Shown in pieces: positions 16,747-25,371 of a stretch of DNA of 64,000 nt. The DNA comes from Paraburkholderia saeva (lineage in GTDB: Bacteria; Pseudomonadota; Gammaproteobacteria; Burkholderiales; Burkholderiaceae). Both the position numbers and the translations under genes were made by a program. Location: positions 1 to 64,000 of the forward strand of contig NZ_CAJQZC010000014.1 of assembly GCF_907164555.1 (NCBI RefSeq), in the 5' to 3' direction. Below the pieces are notes generated by a model, which was not told the DNA's origin, made no database searches, and saw only the letters and a program-made list of their open reading frames with translations. Within the stretch, counting starts at the first letter, position 1. Each line of letters begins with the position of its first letter.

Positions 16747-18494
16747 TCCTTCGGCGTCGCGTCGTGAATCCTGGCGGCTCGAAGGAAATCGAAATCGACG
16801 CCCTTGTCGGCCTGCAGGACCGTGTCGAGGAACAGCTTGCGATACCCGCGTTCGGCTGTCGGCGTCTGTACGGGCGCAGCGGCTGCGCGGCGCGTCAGTT
16901 CGTCATCTGAGACAAGTAGCGTGATTTCGCGGGCAGTCACGCTGAGCCGGATGCGATCCCCGTTCTGAACATAGGCGAGCGGGCCACCGATGGCCGCCTC
17001 AGGCGTCACGTGCAACACGATGGTGCCGAAGGCGGTACCGCTCATGCGCCCGTCGGAAATGCGAACAATGTCCTTGACGCCGGCACGCGCCAGCTTTTTA
17101 GGAATCGGAATATAGCCGGCCTCGGGCATCCCAGGCGCACCTTTCGGACCGATGTTCTTCAGCACCAGAATGTCGTCGGCGGTGACGTCGAGGTCATCCG
17201 AGTCGATTCGCTCAGCCATGTCCTGACCGTTCTCGAACACCACAGCGCGTCCCTCGTGCTCCATAAGTCTGGCATCGGCGGCGGATTGCTTGATGATCGC
17301 GCCGCCAGGTGCGAGATTGCCCCGCAAGACGGCGATCCCGCCTTGCGGATAGATCGGGTCGGCGATTGAGCGCACTACGTCCTGTTCGAAGCCGGGACCC
17401 GCCAGGTCGATCTCCTCGCCCAAGGTGCGCCCGGTGACGGTCATCGCGTCGAGCTTGAGCAGCGGCTTGAGTTCGCGCAGCAACGTCGCCATGCCGCCGG
17501 CGTGGTGGAAGTCTTCCATGTAATGCTGGCCGGACGGTTTCAGGTCCAGCAACACGGGCGTTTCGCGACCCATGCGGTCCAGTGCCTTCAGATCGACATC
17601 CAGTCCCATGCGTCCCGCAATGGCGGTCAGGTGCACGATGGCGTTGGTCGAGCCGCCGATCGCAAGCAACACGCGGATCGCGTTTTCGAACGCATCAGCG
17701 GTCAGGATCTTGTCGATGGTCAGGCCGCTGCGTGCCATCCGCACTGCCTCGGCGCCAGTCTCCTCGGCAATACGGATACGATCGGCCGTCACGGCCGGCG
17801 GTGACGCGCCGCCAGGCACGGTCATCCCCAGGGCTTCGGCCACGCAAGCCATCGTGCTTGCGGTGCCCATGACCGAGCAGGTGCCGACGCTGGCTACCAG
17901 CTGGTTGTTCACGGCGGCGATCTCGGTACTGTCGATCTCGTCGGCGCGGAACTTGCCCCAATAGCGACGGCAATCGGTGCATGCGCCGACGCGCTCGCCG
18001 CGGTGCGAACCGGTCAGCATGGAGCCCGTGATCAACTGGATGGCCGGAATATTCGCCGATGCGGCGCCCATCAACTGTGCCGGCACGGTCTTGTCACAAC
18101 CGCCGATCAGCACGACTGCATCCATCGGCTGGGCGCGGATCATCTCCTCGGTATCCATCGACATCAAATTGCGCAGGTACATGCTGGTCGGCTGCGAAAA
18201 ACTCTCGTGGATGGAAATCGTCGGGAAATCCATCGGCAAGCCGCCGGCCAGCATCACACCGCGCTTGACCGCTTCGATCAATTGCGGCGCGTTGCCGTGA
18301 CAAGGGTTGTAGGCGCTCCCGGTATTGGAGATGCCGATTACCGGTCGATCCAGCGCTTCGTCGGTGTAGCCCGCCCCCTTGATGAACGCTTTGCGCAAGA
18401 AAAGGGAGAAGCCGCTGTCACCATAGTTGGTGAGACCTTTACGGATTCCGGTGACCGGTGCGGCCGGCGACGCTTCTGGCTTGGTCTTGGACAT
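16743..18494 (-). CDS. IlvD/Edd family dehydratase
   Basis: A 583-residue dehydratase of the IlvD/Edd family, which removes water from sugar acids or dihydroxy acids using an Fe-S cluster. Cluster cysteines appear in YNPCHGN, GGCDKTVPAQ and GTCSVMGTAST. The C-terminal part has ISDGRMSGTAFG. The sequence resembles aldonate dehydratases (for example L-arabinonate or D-xylonate type) more than branched-chain IlvD, fitting the nearby ACS transporter; the substrate is inferred. The start at 18494 is preferred to upstream codons because family alignment begins there, although no strong binding site is seen. It converges on the LysR gene. Confidence 0.9.
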   Translation of the reverse strand: MSKTKPEASPAAPVTGIRKGLTNYGDSGFSLFLRKAFIKGAGYTDEALDRPVIGISNTGSAYNPCHGNAPQLIEAVKRGVMLAGGLPMDFPTISIHESFSQPTSMYLRNLMSMDTEEMIRAQPMDAVVLIGGCDKTVPAQLMGAASANIPAIQLITGSMLTGSHRGERVGACTDCRRYWGKFRADEIDSTEIAAVNNQLVASVGTCSVMGTASTMACVAEALGMTVPGGASPPAVTADRIRIAEETGAEAVRMARSGLTIDKILTADAFENAIRVLLAIGGSTNAIVHLTAIAGRMGLDVDLKALDRMGRETPVLLDLKPSGQHYMEDFHHAGGMATLLRELKPLLKLDAMTVTGRTLGEEIDLAGPGFEQDVVRSIADPIYPQGGIAVLRGNLAPGGAIIKQSAADARLMEHEGRAVVFENGQDMAERIDSDDLDVTADDILVLKNIGPKGAPGMPEAGYIPIPKKLARAGVKDIVRISDGRMSGTAFGTIVLHVTPEAAIGGPLAYVQNGDRIRLSVTAREITLLVSDDELTRRAAAAPVQTPTAERGYRKLFLDTVLQADKGVDFDFLRAARIHDATPKD

Positions 18495-18924
18495 GGAGCA
18501 ACCCGACATGAGAATGAGAGAGAAAGAAGCGTCGCGTGGGCGCGAGGCGCTGCCGCGCACGTGCTTTGGGGACGCGGTTCACATTCATTATGGAAGACTC
18601 CGAACAACAAAAAAACCGGCTTTTGACATCTTCAGACAACAAAAAAATTTCCGTGTTGCCGGGTCACCGCAACGACTTGCAGAACTTGCTCGTCGCGCCG
18701 TCAGACCCTTACCCGTCATCCTGAAGGCCCAGATCAGAAAGACGGACAAGGTCAGCGAACCGGCAACCAGGTACAGGCCAGACGACAGTGTGCCGGTCTG
18801 GCCTTTGAGCCAGCCAATCACAGTCGGACTGACGAAACCCGCCAGATGGCGGTGTCCGACGCTAGCACGGCATTCGCACTAACTGCGGAAGCCCGGGATG
18901 CTCCCCTGCAGTTCGTGCATCCTC
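18495..18924. other. Intergenic stretch with MFS gene fragment
   Basis: The 430 bases hold the dehydratase promoter region, in which AT-rich tracts such as AACAACAAAAAAACC near 18603 stand out, and the second copy of the 126-bp MFS repeat. No intact gene is seen. The minus-strand frame through the repeat is fused to unrelated sequence on both sides. Confidence 0.6.
18722..18847 (-). pseudogene. MFS transporter fragment, direct repeat copy 2
   Basis: This is the second copy of the 126-bp segment at 14402-14527, identical except for two bases. On the minus strand it codes for about 42 residues of the permease C-terminal region (VIGWLKGQTG, LYLVAGSLTLSVF). No other part of the gene is present and the flanks differ. 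It may be the relic of a second permease gene or of an ectopic duplication. Being direct, the two copies could recombine and delete the 4.3-kb module. Confidence 0.85.
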
Positions 18925-19425
18925 TCACTTGCCCATAATCCGGTCTTCCGACTCGCCAACAATCACGATCTCAGTGCGGCGGTTTTTGGCTTGCCCCTCA
19001 GGCGTGTCGTTACTCGCTACGGGACGGTCGTAAGCAAAGCCCCTTGTCCTGATGCGCGAGGGCGCAATGCCGCGTTCCTCGAGCGCGTGGGCAACGGTCA
19101 TGGCGCGCGCTTGCGACAGCTGCATGTTGTATTCGTGCGTGCCGACGTTGTCCGTATGCCCTTCGACGATCACGGGTTTGTCACTGCGCTTGAGCAGCAC
19201 AGCCGCGCGTGCCAGCGCAGGTGCTGCGTCCGCGCGCAGCGCCGACTGGTTGAAATCGAACAGCACCTTCTCGGGCAGGCGCATCTGCACGCCGTTTTCA
19301 CCCTGCGTCACCTCAATGCCGGTGGCCTGGTTGAGCGCAATCTCGTGGCTGCGATCAAGGCCCGAACAGGCTGAAAGCAGCGCCACTGCGCCGATGCAGG
19401 TCCCCAGTGAAAGCAGTTTCTTCAA
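18925..19425 (-). CDS. OmpA family lipoprotein of the type VI locus
   Basis: A 166-residue lipoprotein. The signal ends in the lipobox LSAC near residues 17-20, then an OmpA C-terminal peptidoglycan-binding domain follows: VLFDFNQSALRADAAP, VEGHTDNVG with the Asp that binds diaminopimelate, LSQARAMTVAHAL and a final NRRTEIVIV. It would anchor the outer membrane to peptidoglycan. Its place downstream of tssJ suggests a TagL-like stabilising role for the type VI envelope complex. It is the last gene of the minus-strand tss run. Confidence 0.87.
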   Translation of the reverse strand: MKKLLSLGTCIGAVALLSACSGLDRSHEIALNQATGIEVTQGENGVQMRLPEKVLFDFNQSALRADAAPALARAAVLLKRSDKPVIVEGHTDNVGTHEYNMQLSQARAMTVAHALEERGIAPSRIRTRGFAYDRPVASNDTPEGQAKNRRTEIVIVGESEDRIMGK

Positions 19426-19514
19426 GTCATTCTCCTTCAGGAAATGGAGCCGCGCCGCATTGCACGAAGTGCAGCGCGGTCCGGTTGCAGAAAAGGCGTG
19501 TTCAGTGTGATCGC

Positions 19515-20150
19515 TCAGCCCTGCCTGAGGGCTCCCGACTGCAGGACCGGCGCCACCGCCGACGCTGGGCTTGCCGGTATGGCCTGCCTGGGCGCTTCGT
19601 GTTTGACTGGCTGTGAATCTGCACCTACCAGCACCAGCTCGTTGCCATTGACCTCAATTTTGACGGGGTCAGTTTTCTTCCACTGTTTCTTCTGGATGGC
19701 GAGCTTCCACGTCTTGTCCTGTACCGGCTCCCGAAAGAACGCAACCACACCCACGACCTGCGCATCCGGGTTCATCGGTTCGGCAAGACTCGCGCTGGCA
19801 CCCGGGCGCAACACAACGTCCTTTGTGGCCAGCAGATCCACCTTGAGCAGGTTTAGATCATCAGACTGCAACTGCGCATAATTCAGTTGTGCGAAGGTCT
19901 TTGCATCCTTCAGCTGATAGAACCTTACCACCGCCGAGAGCGATTGGCCTGTGGCATCTGAGTTGATTGACGCGCGGCCTGTGAGGTCCACGTTCATCGT
20001 CTTGACCTGGGTTGTGAACGCCCATTTCGCCGCGCCCACGGCGCTGTCGCTAACCGCCTGTGCGGCACCGCATCCGGCCGTAGCCACAGCTGACAGTATT
20101 GCGATCGCCAGGCTTGCGCGGTATGCCGCGCTTCTCGTGTTTGCGTGCAT
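19515..20150 (-). CDS. tssJ: Type VI secretion lipoprotein TssJ
   Basis: A 211-residue lipoprotein with signal ending ATAGC near residue 27. The body matches TssJ/SciN, the outer-membrane lipoprotein that binds TssM: VDLTGRASINSDATGQSLSAVVRFYQL near residues 55-81 and SLAEPMNPDAQVVGVVAFFR near 122-141. It is longer than most TssJ owing to an Ala/Pro-rich tail. It sits 31 bases after tssG. Because the nearby tssM is truncated, its normal partner is lacking in this locus. Confidence 0.88.
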   Translation of the reverse strand: MHANTRSAAYRASLAIAILSAVATAGCGAAQAVSDSAVGAAKWAFTTQVKTMNVDLTGRASINSDATGQSLSAVVRFYQLKDAKTFAQLNYAQLQSDDLNLLKVDLLATKDVVLRPGASASLAEPMNPDAQVVGVVAFFREPVQDKTWKLAIQKKQWKKTDPVKIEVNGNELVLVGADSQPVKHEAPRQAIPASPASAVAPVLQSGALRQG

Positions 20151-20181
20151 TACGAAGATACTCCTGTTTTTTTGCTGTCTT

Positions 20182-21273
20182 TCACGCGTTTGCCTCCCCT
20201 GCTCCGTTCCAGCGGCCGAGCTGCACGCGCGTGATGCGCGTCGGCGCGCTGGCTACCAGTGCGGCCGGCGCTTCCAGTTGTGCCGTAAAACCCAGATTCG
20301 ACTGACGCGGCTCCAGCGTGGGTTTTGGCATCAGGTCGGCCCTCACGTGCATTTCCAGATCCGCTTCGCTTTCGTAGCCCAGATAGAAGTGCAGCAGCGT
20401 CATGATCTCGCGGTGGGCGGCTTGCCCCGGCACGAGCGCCAGTACAGTCTCACGCGACGCGGGTGTGATGACGACCCGCACCGTATTTGCCCGATCGTAG
20501 AAGCCGCGGCCGAGCAGACACTGCTCACCGAGTGCGGCAGGCTCAGGGTCGTTCACTTCCCGCCACACGGGATGGAACTCCTCGACCTCAATCGAGGCGT
20601 CCGGAATGGCATGCCTCAGCACGCCGGCCAGCCCTTCCGCGGTGCGCGTTTTCTGCATGACCAGCCCGAGCATCGAAAGGAGCCGCCACTTGTCGGCTAC
20701 CTCCGAGAGCTGCTGGCGCGCGGTAGATGACCCGTGCTTCCCTGCGGCTGCGGGCACCCCGTAAACGGACGTGGCGATGCGTGTGGACGTGCTGAATCCA
20801 AATCCGGCAAAGCTGAGCAGATAGCGAGACACCGGATCTGTGCCGTCGCGCCTGAAGCCGATCGGATACCGGTATTTGCGGGCGACGCGGTAGTACTGCG
20901 TGATGACGCGGTGATGGAACAGGTCGAGAAACGCCGACAGGCGCTCTGCCCCGTCACGGTTCTGCGCCACCTCATCGACGAAGTACGCGGGCATGCGCGC
21001 GTCGACGCCATAGAGTCCGAGAAACGTCGTCACCACCGCTACCGGCGCCGACGGGTTGTCGGCGTCGTAGCGGACCGTGTCGATCTCGCGCCCGGGAAAA
21101 CCCAGTTGCGCGCGCGAGCGGAACCGGATGGGGTCGGCCGCCGGCGAATCCGTCGTGCCGATGGGCGGCGCATCGGGTGCGGCCAGCTCAAGCAGCTCGC
21201 AGAAACGGATGAAGTTCATCCGTGGCGCGTCGTCGAGGATGGCCGGCAGCAGTGGTGTTGCCGACGCTGGCAT
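20182..21273 (-). CDS. tssG: Type VI secretion baseplate protein TssG
   Basis: A 363-residue TssG (VCA0111 family), which with TssF and TssE forms the baseplate wedge. Recognisable parts are the N-terminal FIRFCELLEL, FRSRAQLGFPGREI near residue 72, VTTFLGLYGVDARMP near 95 and LLHFYLGYESEADLEM near 305. The start at 21273 is chosen because it follows the tssF stop by eleven bases and gives the usual N-terminus; the ATG at 21321 would overlap tssF. It appears intact, although other baseplate genes are missing here. Confidence 0.88.
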   Translation of the reverse strand: MPASATPLLPAILDDAPRMNFIRFCELLELAAPDAPPIGTTDSPAADPIRFRSRAQLGFPGREIDTVRYDADNPSAPVAVVTTFLGLYGVDARMPAYFVDEVAQNRDGAERLSAFLDLFHHRVITQYYRVARKYRYPIGFRRDGTDPVSRYLLSFAGFGFSTSTRIATSVYGVPAAAGKHGSSTARQQLSEVADKWRLLSMLGLVMQKTRTAEGLAGVLRHAIPDASIEVEEFHPVWREVNDPEPAALGEQCLLGRGFYDRANTVRVVITPASRETVLALVPGQAAHREIMTLLHFYLGYESEADLEMHVRADLMPKPTLEPRQSNLGFTAQLEAPAALVASAPTRITRVQLGRWNGAGEANA

Positions 21274-21284
21274 GGTGTGGGCGT

Positions 21285-23096
21285 TCAAAACGGTGCCCCT
21301 CCACCCTTGGTTTCGGGCCATTCGAAACGCTGCCCCGTGGGCTGGGCCACGATCACGAGCTTCGTGTAGAGGTTCAGTGTCGCGTAGAGGCCAAGAAACC
21401 GGTTAAGCATGCTGCCGAAGAGTTCGAGATCCCCGTTGCCTGCAAAGCGGCCGCTGTCGAGGGTCACGGTGATCTCCACGCCGCGCAGTAGCCCGCCCTT
21501 GACGAGCTTGCTGAGCGGCCTGTGCTGCACGTCGGTGATGGCGTTGATGCGCCGGCTGTTGAGTTCGCCGTCGGTCCAGTCGTAGAGCGCGAGCGAGCCG
21601 CGCAGGATCTCCGCATCAAGTAGCGACAGGTAGTTCGGGGCGAGGTGCGAGAGTACACGCCACTGGAACCGGTCACCCGTGGGCGGATAGACCGGCAGGG
21701 TCGGCGCCGTGAGGTTGCGCACCGCGCCGATGTTGGTGAAGCCGCCGCGCATGCGCGTGATGCCTGCTTCGCGCAGCGCCCTGCGGGGCAGCATTCCGTT
21801 GGTGCCCGTTACCGACAGCGACAGCGTTTCGGTGGGCAGCGTGTTCGCCTGATCCCAGGCGTGGCCGCCGAGCACGATCCAGGTGTCAAACCGGCCTGAC
21901 GGACCGCGCCGCATCCGGGTGTGGTAATAGCGTTCGGGCATGTCGTGGCGCAGCATGCCGCCGCGATGGCGGAACGCCGCGAACGGCACATATTCGTAGC
22001 GCCGGCCACGCTCGAAGTAATCCACGGCATCGACCGAATAGATGTCGACCAGCGAGCCGTGTTCGGCACGCGCACGTACCCGGTACTCGGTTTCGTGCTG
22101 CGTGACCGTGACAGGATCGGCGCCCACCGGGAAAAGATTGATGACCGGCGTGCAGTTCAGGCGGACGTTGTCCGCAGTGAAACGCATGTCATCCGGATAC
22201 GGGCGCTCGAGAACGACCTCGACATCGAGCGACATCGCCGACGCGGGAATCGCCTGAATGTCGAGCCCAAGCAGGTCGACGAACATGAACTTCTCGGGGA
22301 ACGTAAAGTACTCGAGCAGCAGCTGGTATCCGCCGAATGCGTTGTCGGCCTTCGGCCAGAGCCGTTCTTCGGCCGCGAAGCCTGCGGGCGCGAGGCGCAG
22401 TCCCGGCATTGGCATCGGGGCACCGGGCCGGTCCTCGGGCCAGCCCGGCACACGGACCTGCATCGCAACCGGCTTTGCCGTGAGTGCGGCGTACAGGGCA
22501 AGCGCAACGGGCCGGTCTGCATTCAGGTACAGGCGCAGGCGTGGCACTTGCAGCCGCTCGCGTTCGGCCTGGGTCTGGATGGCCAGCCGCAGGCGGATCA
22601 CGGAGCGTCCATCCTCGCGCGCGTAGACCCCCGCTTCACTCAGGGCGAGCGGATACAGGTCGACTTCCTGCGTCGTGCGATAGACGCACTCGATCGCGGT
22701 GTCGCCTGCATTGGACCCTGCTTCCACCCGGTCAGACGTGGCCTCAAGACCCGCTTCAAGCGTTTCGTGCTTCTGCAGCGCGCCCTTCTCCGGGATGAGC
22801 TCGAGAATGGCGAGCGACGGGATCATGCGCAGGTAATGCGGCCACAGCATGCTGACGAGGCCTTCGGTCAGCTCGGGCAACTCGTCGTCGAGCTTGTGAC
22901 GCAGGCGCCCCATCAGGAAGGCGAAGCCTTCGAAGAGTCGTTCGACATGCGGATCGCGCTCGCCGACGCGGTCAAGATCCAGTTCACGCGCGCGATCGGG
23001 GAACGCCTGCGCGAATTCCTTGCCGGCTTCGCGCAGATAGCGCATTTCCGCCTCGTAGTAGCGCAGGATCTCGTTATCTCGGGTTGGCTCTGTCAT
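21285..23096 (-). CDS. tssF: Type VI secretion baseplate protein TssF
   Basis: A 603-residue TssF (VCA0110 family). The N-terminus has ILRYYEAEMRYLREAGKEFA and ERLFEGFAFLMGRLRHKLDDE, both hallmarks. Later parts include FTFPEKFMFVDL near residue 275 and a C-terminal FVGLYATLN-like segment. It would form the baseplate with TssG. The start at 23096 overlaps the end of the Y1-like gene by 23 bases, suggesting coupling. The reading frame is intact from start to stop. Confidence 0.92.
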   Translation of the reverse strand: MTEPTRDNEILRYYEAEMRYLREAGKEFAQAFPDRARELDLDRVGERDPHVERLFEGFAFLMGRLRHKLDDELPELTEGLVSMLWPHYLRMIPSLAILELIPEKGALQKHETLEAGLEATSDRVEAGSNAGDTAIECVYRTTQEVDLYPLALSEAGVYAREDGRSVIRLRLAIQTQAERERLQVPRLRLYLNADRPVALALYAALTAKPVAMQVRVPGWPEDRPGAPMPMPGLRLAPAGFAAEERLWPKADNAFGGYQLLLEYFTFPEKFMFVDLLGLDIQAIPASAMSLDVEVVLERPYPDDMRFTADNVRLNCTPVINLFPVGADPVTVTQHETEYRVRARAEHGSLVDIYSVDAVDYFERGRRYEYVPFAAFRHRGGMLRHDMPERYYHTRMRRGPSGRFDTWIVLGGHAWDQANTLPTETLSLSVTGTNGMLPRRALREAGITRMRGGFTNIGAVRNLTAPTLPVYPPTGDRFQWRVLSHLAPNYLSLLDAEILRGSLALYDWTDGELNSRRINAITDVQHRPLSKLVKGGLLRGVEITVTLDSGRFAGNGDLELFGSMLNRFLGLYATLNLYTKLVIVAQPTGQRFEWPETKGGGAPF

Positions 23097-23841
23097 GGTA
23101 GGGGTAATCCGTCTGGCAATGTGCGGGCTTGTCCTGCGGCTGCGCAGGCGCTTCTGGGGATTTACGCTGAGGGCCTCGGGGCAGGCGGCTAATCCGGCGA
23201 TTGGCGCGGCCCGAGGCCCACGCCAGGTATGTGCCGCTGCCGAGCGCCCATCCCTTGAGCGTGGCGGCCATGAGGGTTGCGACCTCTCCTTCATCGAGCG
23301 GCTGGCCACACAGGTGCTTCCAGGCATGGTGGCGCTCGAAAGGCGTGCTGCCGAGCGCCTCGAAGAGAGCGTGCTCGCTCACAATCGGATCGGTGCAGAG
23401 GCCGGCATGGTGCCGGTAGCTGGACCAGCGGTAGTTCTCCGGAGCAGTCGCGAGGCCCGCACGCACCGGAGCACGCTCGACCAGCCGGCTCGCCATCAGA
23501 AGGTAGCGCTCGGGCTCGATCACGGTTGCCCGGTAACGTCCTGCCCAGAGCGGCCCGCTCCTGTCGTGGCGTGCGTTGTAGATGGCAACGTACCGTCGGC
23601 CAATCGCCTGCATGGTCAGCGATAGTGCGGTTTCATTGGCGGGCGTGGCAACCAGATGGACACCACCTGGCAGCAGCGCCCAGGCGTGAATTCCTGTTTC
23701 GTACCGACGCACAGCGTCCCGCAGGCAGTTGACGAAGATGTTGCAGTCCACTTCGTCAACAAATGCAGGACGGTCGTCGAGTCCCGGCAGGATCACATGC
23801 TGGGGTTGCCCAGGGATATAGAGGCGGGGAAGTTTTGCCAT
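23074..23841 (-). CDS. Y1-transposase-like protein lacking catalytic residues
   Basis: A 255-residue protein with the fold markers of REP-associated/IS200-like Y1 transposases: LYIPGQPQHVI at the start, IHAWALLPGGVHLVATP near residues 51-67, RSGPLWAGRYRA near 94 and a C-terminal PENYRWSSYRHH. Active Y1 enzymes need a His-hydrophobe-His pair and a Tyr. Here the first His is Gly60 (GVH) and the usual RYIE Tyr is Leu120 (RLVE). It should not cut DNA. It lies inside the tss run, overlapping tssF by 23 bases, on the same strand. It may be a domesticated nucleic-acid-binding protein or simply decayed. Confidence 0.8.
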   Translation of the reverse strand: MAKLPRLYIPGQPQHVILPGLDDRPAFVDEVDCNIFVNCLRDAVRRYETGIHAWALLPGGVHLVATPANETALSLTMQAIGRRYVAIYNARHDRSGPLWAGRYRATVIEPERYLLMASRLVERAPVRAGLATAPENYRWSSYRHHAGLCTDPIVSEHALFEALGSTPFERHHAWKHLCGQPLDEGEVATLMAATLKGWALGSGTYLAWASGRANRRISRLPRGPQRKSPEAPAQPQDKPAHCQTDYPYHDRANPR

Positions 23842-23884
23842 ATATCGGACTACCGGGAAACCGTATTCAGGCGTGCGTGGATCT

Positions 23885-24451
23885 TCACTCCGGTACGCTC
23901 CCCTGCGGGATCGGCACGGCAGCATGCTTCGCGGCCTCCAGTGCGGCCTTGGGCAGCGGCGGCGGACCGGCGGCCACAGGCTGCTTCGCGACAGGCGCCG
24001 GGCGATCGATGAAGATACGCGAGGGCAGCGTAAAGCCCCTGAGTGCCAGCAGCTCGAGCGGACCCTTGCCGACATCCGTGCGGATCAGGTAGCTCAGCGG
24101 ATGCGTCATGATCGAGGGCACAGGCGCAAGCGGCTCCTGTGTCGTGAGCGCCGCGGAGTCGGCGGTTGCGTCGACCTTTGTCATGACTTGCTTCGGATCG
24201 ACGCCTTCGGGTTTCGCCTGCCACGTCAGCTGGTAGGTCGCACTGTCCACCGGTTCGACCTTTGCCCGCTCGAGCATGCGCACCAGCGCCCAGCGACCAC
24301 TGAACTCGAAGCTCTTGTTCGTACCAGCCGTATCGGTCTGCCATTCGATCCGGGTGCCGGCGCTCTGCGGATTGTTCGACGGCCACGTCATCGTGTGCCA
24401 GGTCTGCACCTGGTTGTAGTAGTGCAGCGTCTGGGCGTCGAGCGTGAGCAA
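23885..24451 (-). pseudogene. tssM: tssM, C-terminal fragment only
   Basis: The minus frame gives about 189 residues of the TssM/IcmF periplasmic C-terminus: TLDAQTLHYYN, WHTMTWPSNNP, FEFSGRWALVRMLERAKVE and YQLTWQ, ending in a Pro/Ala-rich tail. The intact protein would exceed 1,100 residues with three membrane helices and an NTPase domain. Everything upstream is missing. Homology stops near 24451, exactly where plus-strand OmpA-type coding begins. The envelope channel therefore cannot form from this copy. Confidence 0.78.
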
Positions 24452-24643
24452 CGTATTCCTGCCACCCAGTTCGCCATTCAGGGCTATGGCGATACGCGGC
24501 CCATCGCGAGTAACGACACCGAAGCAGGACGTGCAAAGAATCGCCGCGTGGAAATCACGCTGGTGCCCGACGCCGACAAGGGGGCTCCACAGTCAGGCCC
24601 GGCGCCGGCACGCACAAACGGGTCACTGGATAACGCGTTTTAA
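24452..24643 (+). pseudogene. OmpA-type C-terminal fragment (TssL/TagL-like)
   Basis: 64 codons read RIPATQFAIQGYGDTRPIAS, then NDTEAGRAKNRRVEITLVP and a tail, ending TAA at 24643. This is the second half of an OmpA peptidoglycan-binding domain, as found at the C-terminus of evolved TssL or TagL proteins. It is similar to, but not the same as, the OmpA lipoprotein at 18925. The N-terminal part is absent; the frame upstream enters the reverse of tssM. The pair of truncated genes meeting head-on marks a rearrangement junction. Confidence 0.75.
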
Positions 24644-24728
24644 GGTACCCGAAGCCCCTGCTTTGGGATTGTGAAGCCCGGTGACTGACCCCGGGCGATT
24701 GTCGCTGTAAAACGAAGGGAGTTAAGAA

Positions 24729-25214
24729 ATGGCAATTCCGTCATACATGTGGCTGAAGGACGATGGTGGTGCTGACATCAAGGGTTCGGTGACCGTCCAG
24801 GGTCGCGAGGGCAGCGTCGAAATCACGGCATTCAATCACAGCCTGCATATTCCGACCGACGGAAATACGGGCAAGCTGACTGGCACCCGCGTTCACTCGC
24901 CGATCACGCTCGTCAAGGAAACCGATGCGTCGACCCCGTACCTCTACAAGGCGGTCACCAGCGGCCAGACCCTGAAGTCCGCGGAGATCAAGTGGTACAA
25001 GATCGACGACGCGGGCAAGGAAAAGGAATACTTCAACACGAAACTCGAAAACGTGAAGATCGTCGCAGTGCGTCCGAAGATGCTGGACATCAAGGATCCG
25101 GATTACGAAAAACACAACCACCTCGAAGAGGTCGAGTTGCGCTACGAGACGGTCACCTGGTCGTACAAGGACGGCAACATCATTCACAAGGATACCTGGA
25201 ACGAGCGTTCCTGA
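24729..25214 (+). CDS. hcp: Hcp, type VI secretion tube protein
   Basis: A 161-residue Hcp (TssD) that forms the hexameric inner tube. It starts AIPSYMWLKDDGGADIKGSV and has HSLHIPTDGNTGKLTGTRVH near residues 38-57, LYKAVTSGQTLKSAEIKWYK near 77-96 and a final ETVTWSYKDGNI. GAAGGGAG precedes the ATG. The gene appears complete. It is followed by a terminator-like hairpin and then clpV, so hcp is probably expressed more highly than clpV. Confidence 0.93.
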   Translation: MAIPSYMWLKDDGGADIKGSVTVQGREGSVEITAFNHSLHIPTDGNTGKLTGTRVHSPITLVKETDASTPYLYKAVTSGQTLKSAEIKWYKIDDAGKEKEYFNTKLENVKIVAVRPKMLDIKDPDYEKHNHLEEVELRYETVTWSYKDGNIIHKDTWNERS

Positions 25215-25279
25215 TCCACCAGTGGTCTGGAGGCCGGTCCGCCATCCCCGGCGGTCCTCGGAATTACCGGCCTTCCGTT

Positions 25280-25309
25280 GCCAGTCCGCCCGCGCGGGCT
25301 GGCCTTTTT
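25280..25309 (+). terminator. Hairpin with T-run between hcp and clpV
   Basis: GCCAG-TC-CGCCC pairs back through GCGCGGGCTGGC, followed by CTTTTTA. This looks like a factor-independent terminator or attenuator that would lower clpV expression relative to hcp. A second GC-rich hairpin, GGGGCGGCC with GGCCGCCCC at 25317-25345, follows without a T-run. Confidence 0.65.
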
Positions 25310-25371
25310 ATTGCAAGGGGCGGCCGCTCCCAGCCGGGCCGCCCCTCTTCAGATGTGCGAACAGCCCGACC

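Noticed and set aside
21921..23192. 423-codon frame opposite tssF
   Set aside because: No recognisable domain and fully inside the well-supported tssF gene.
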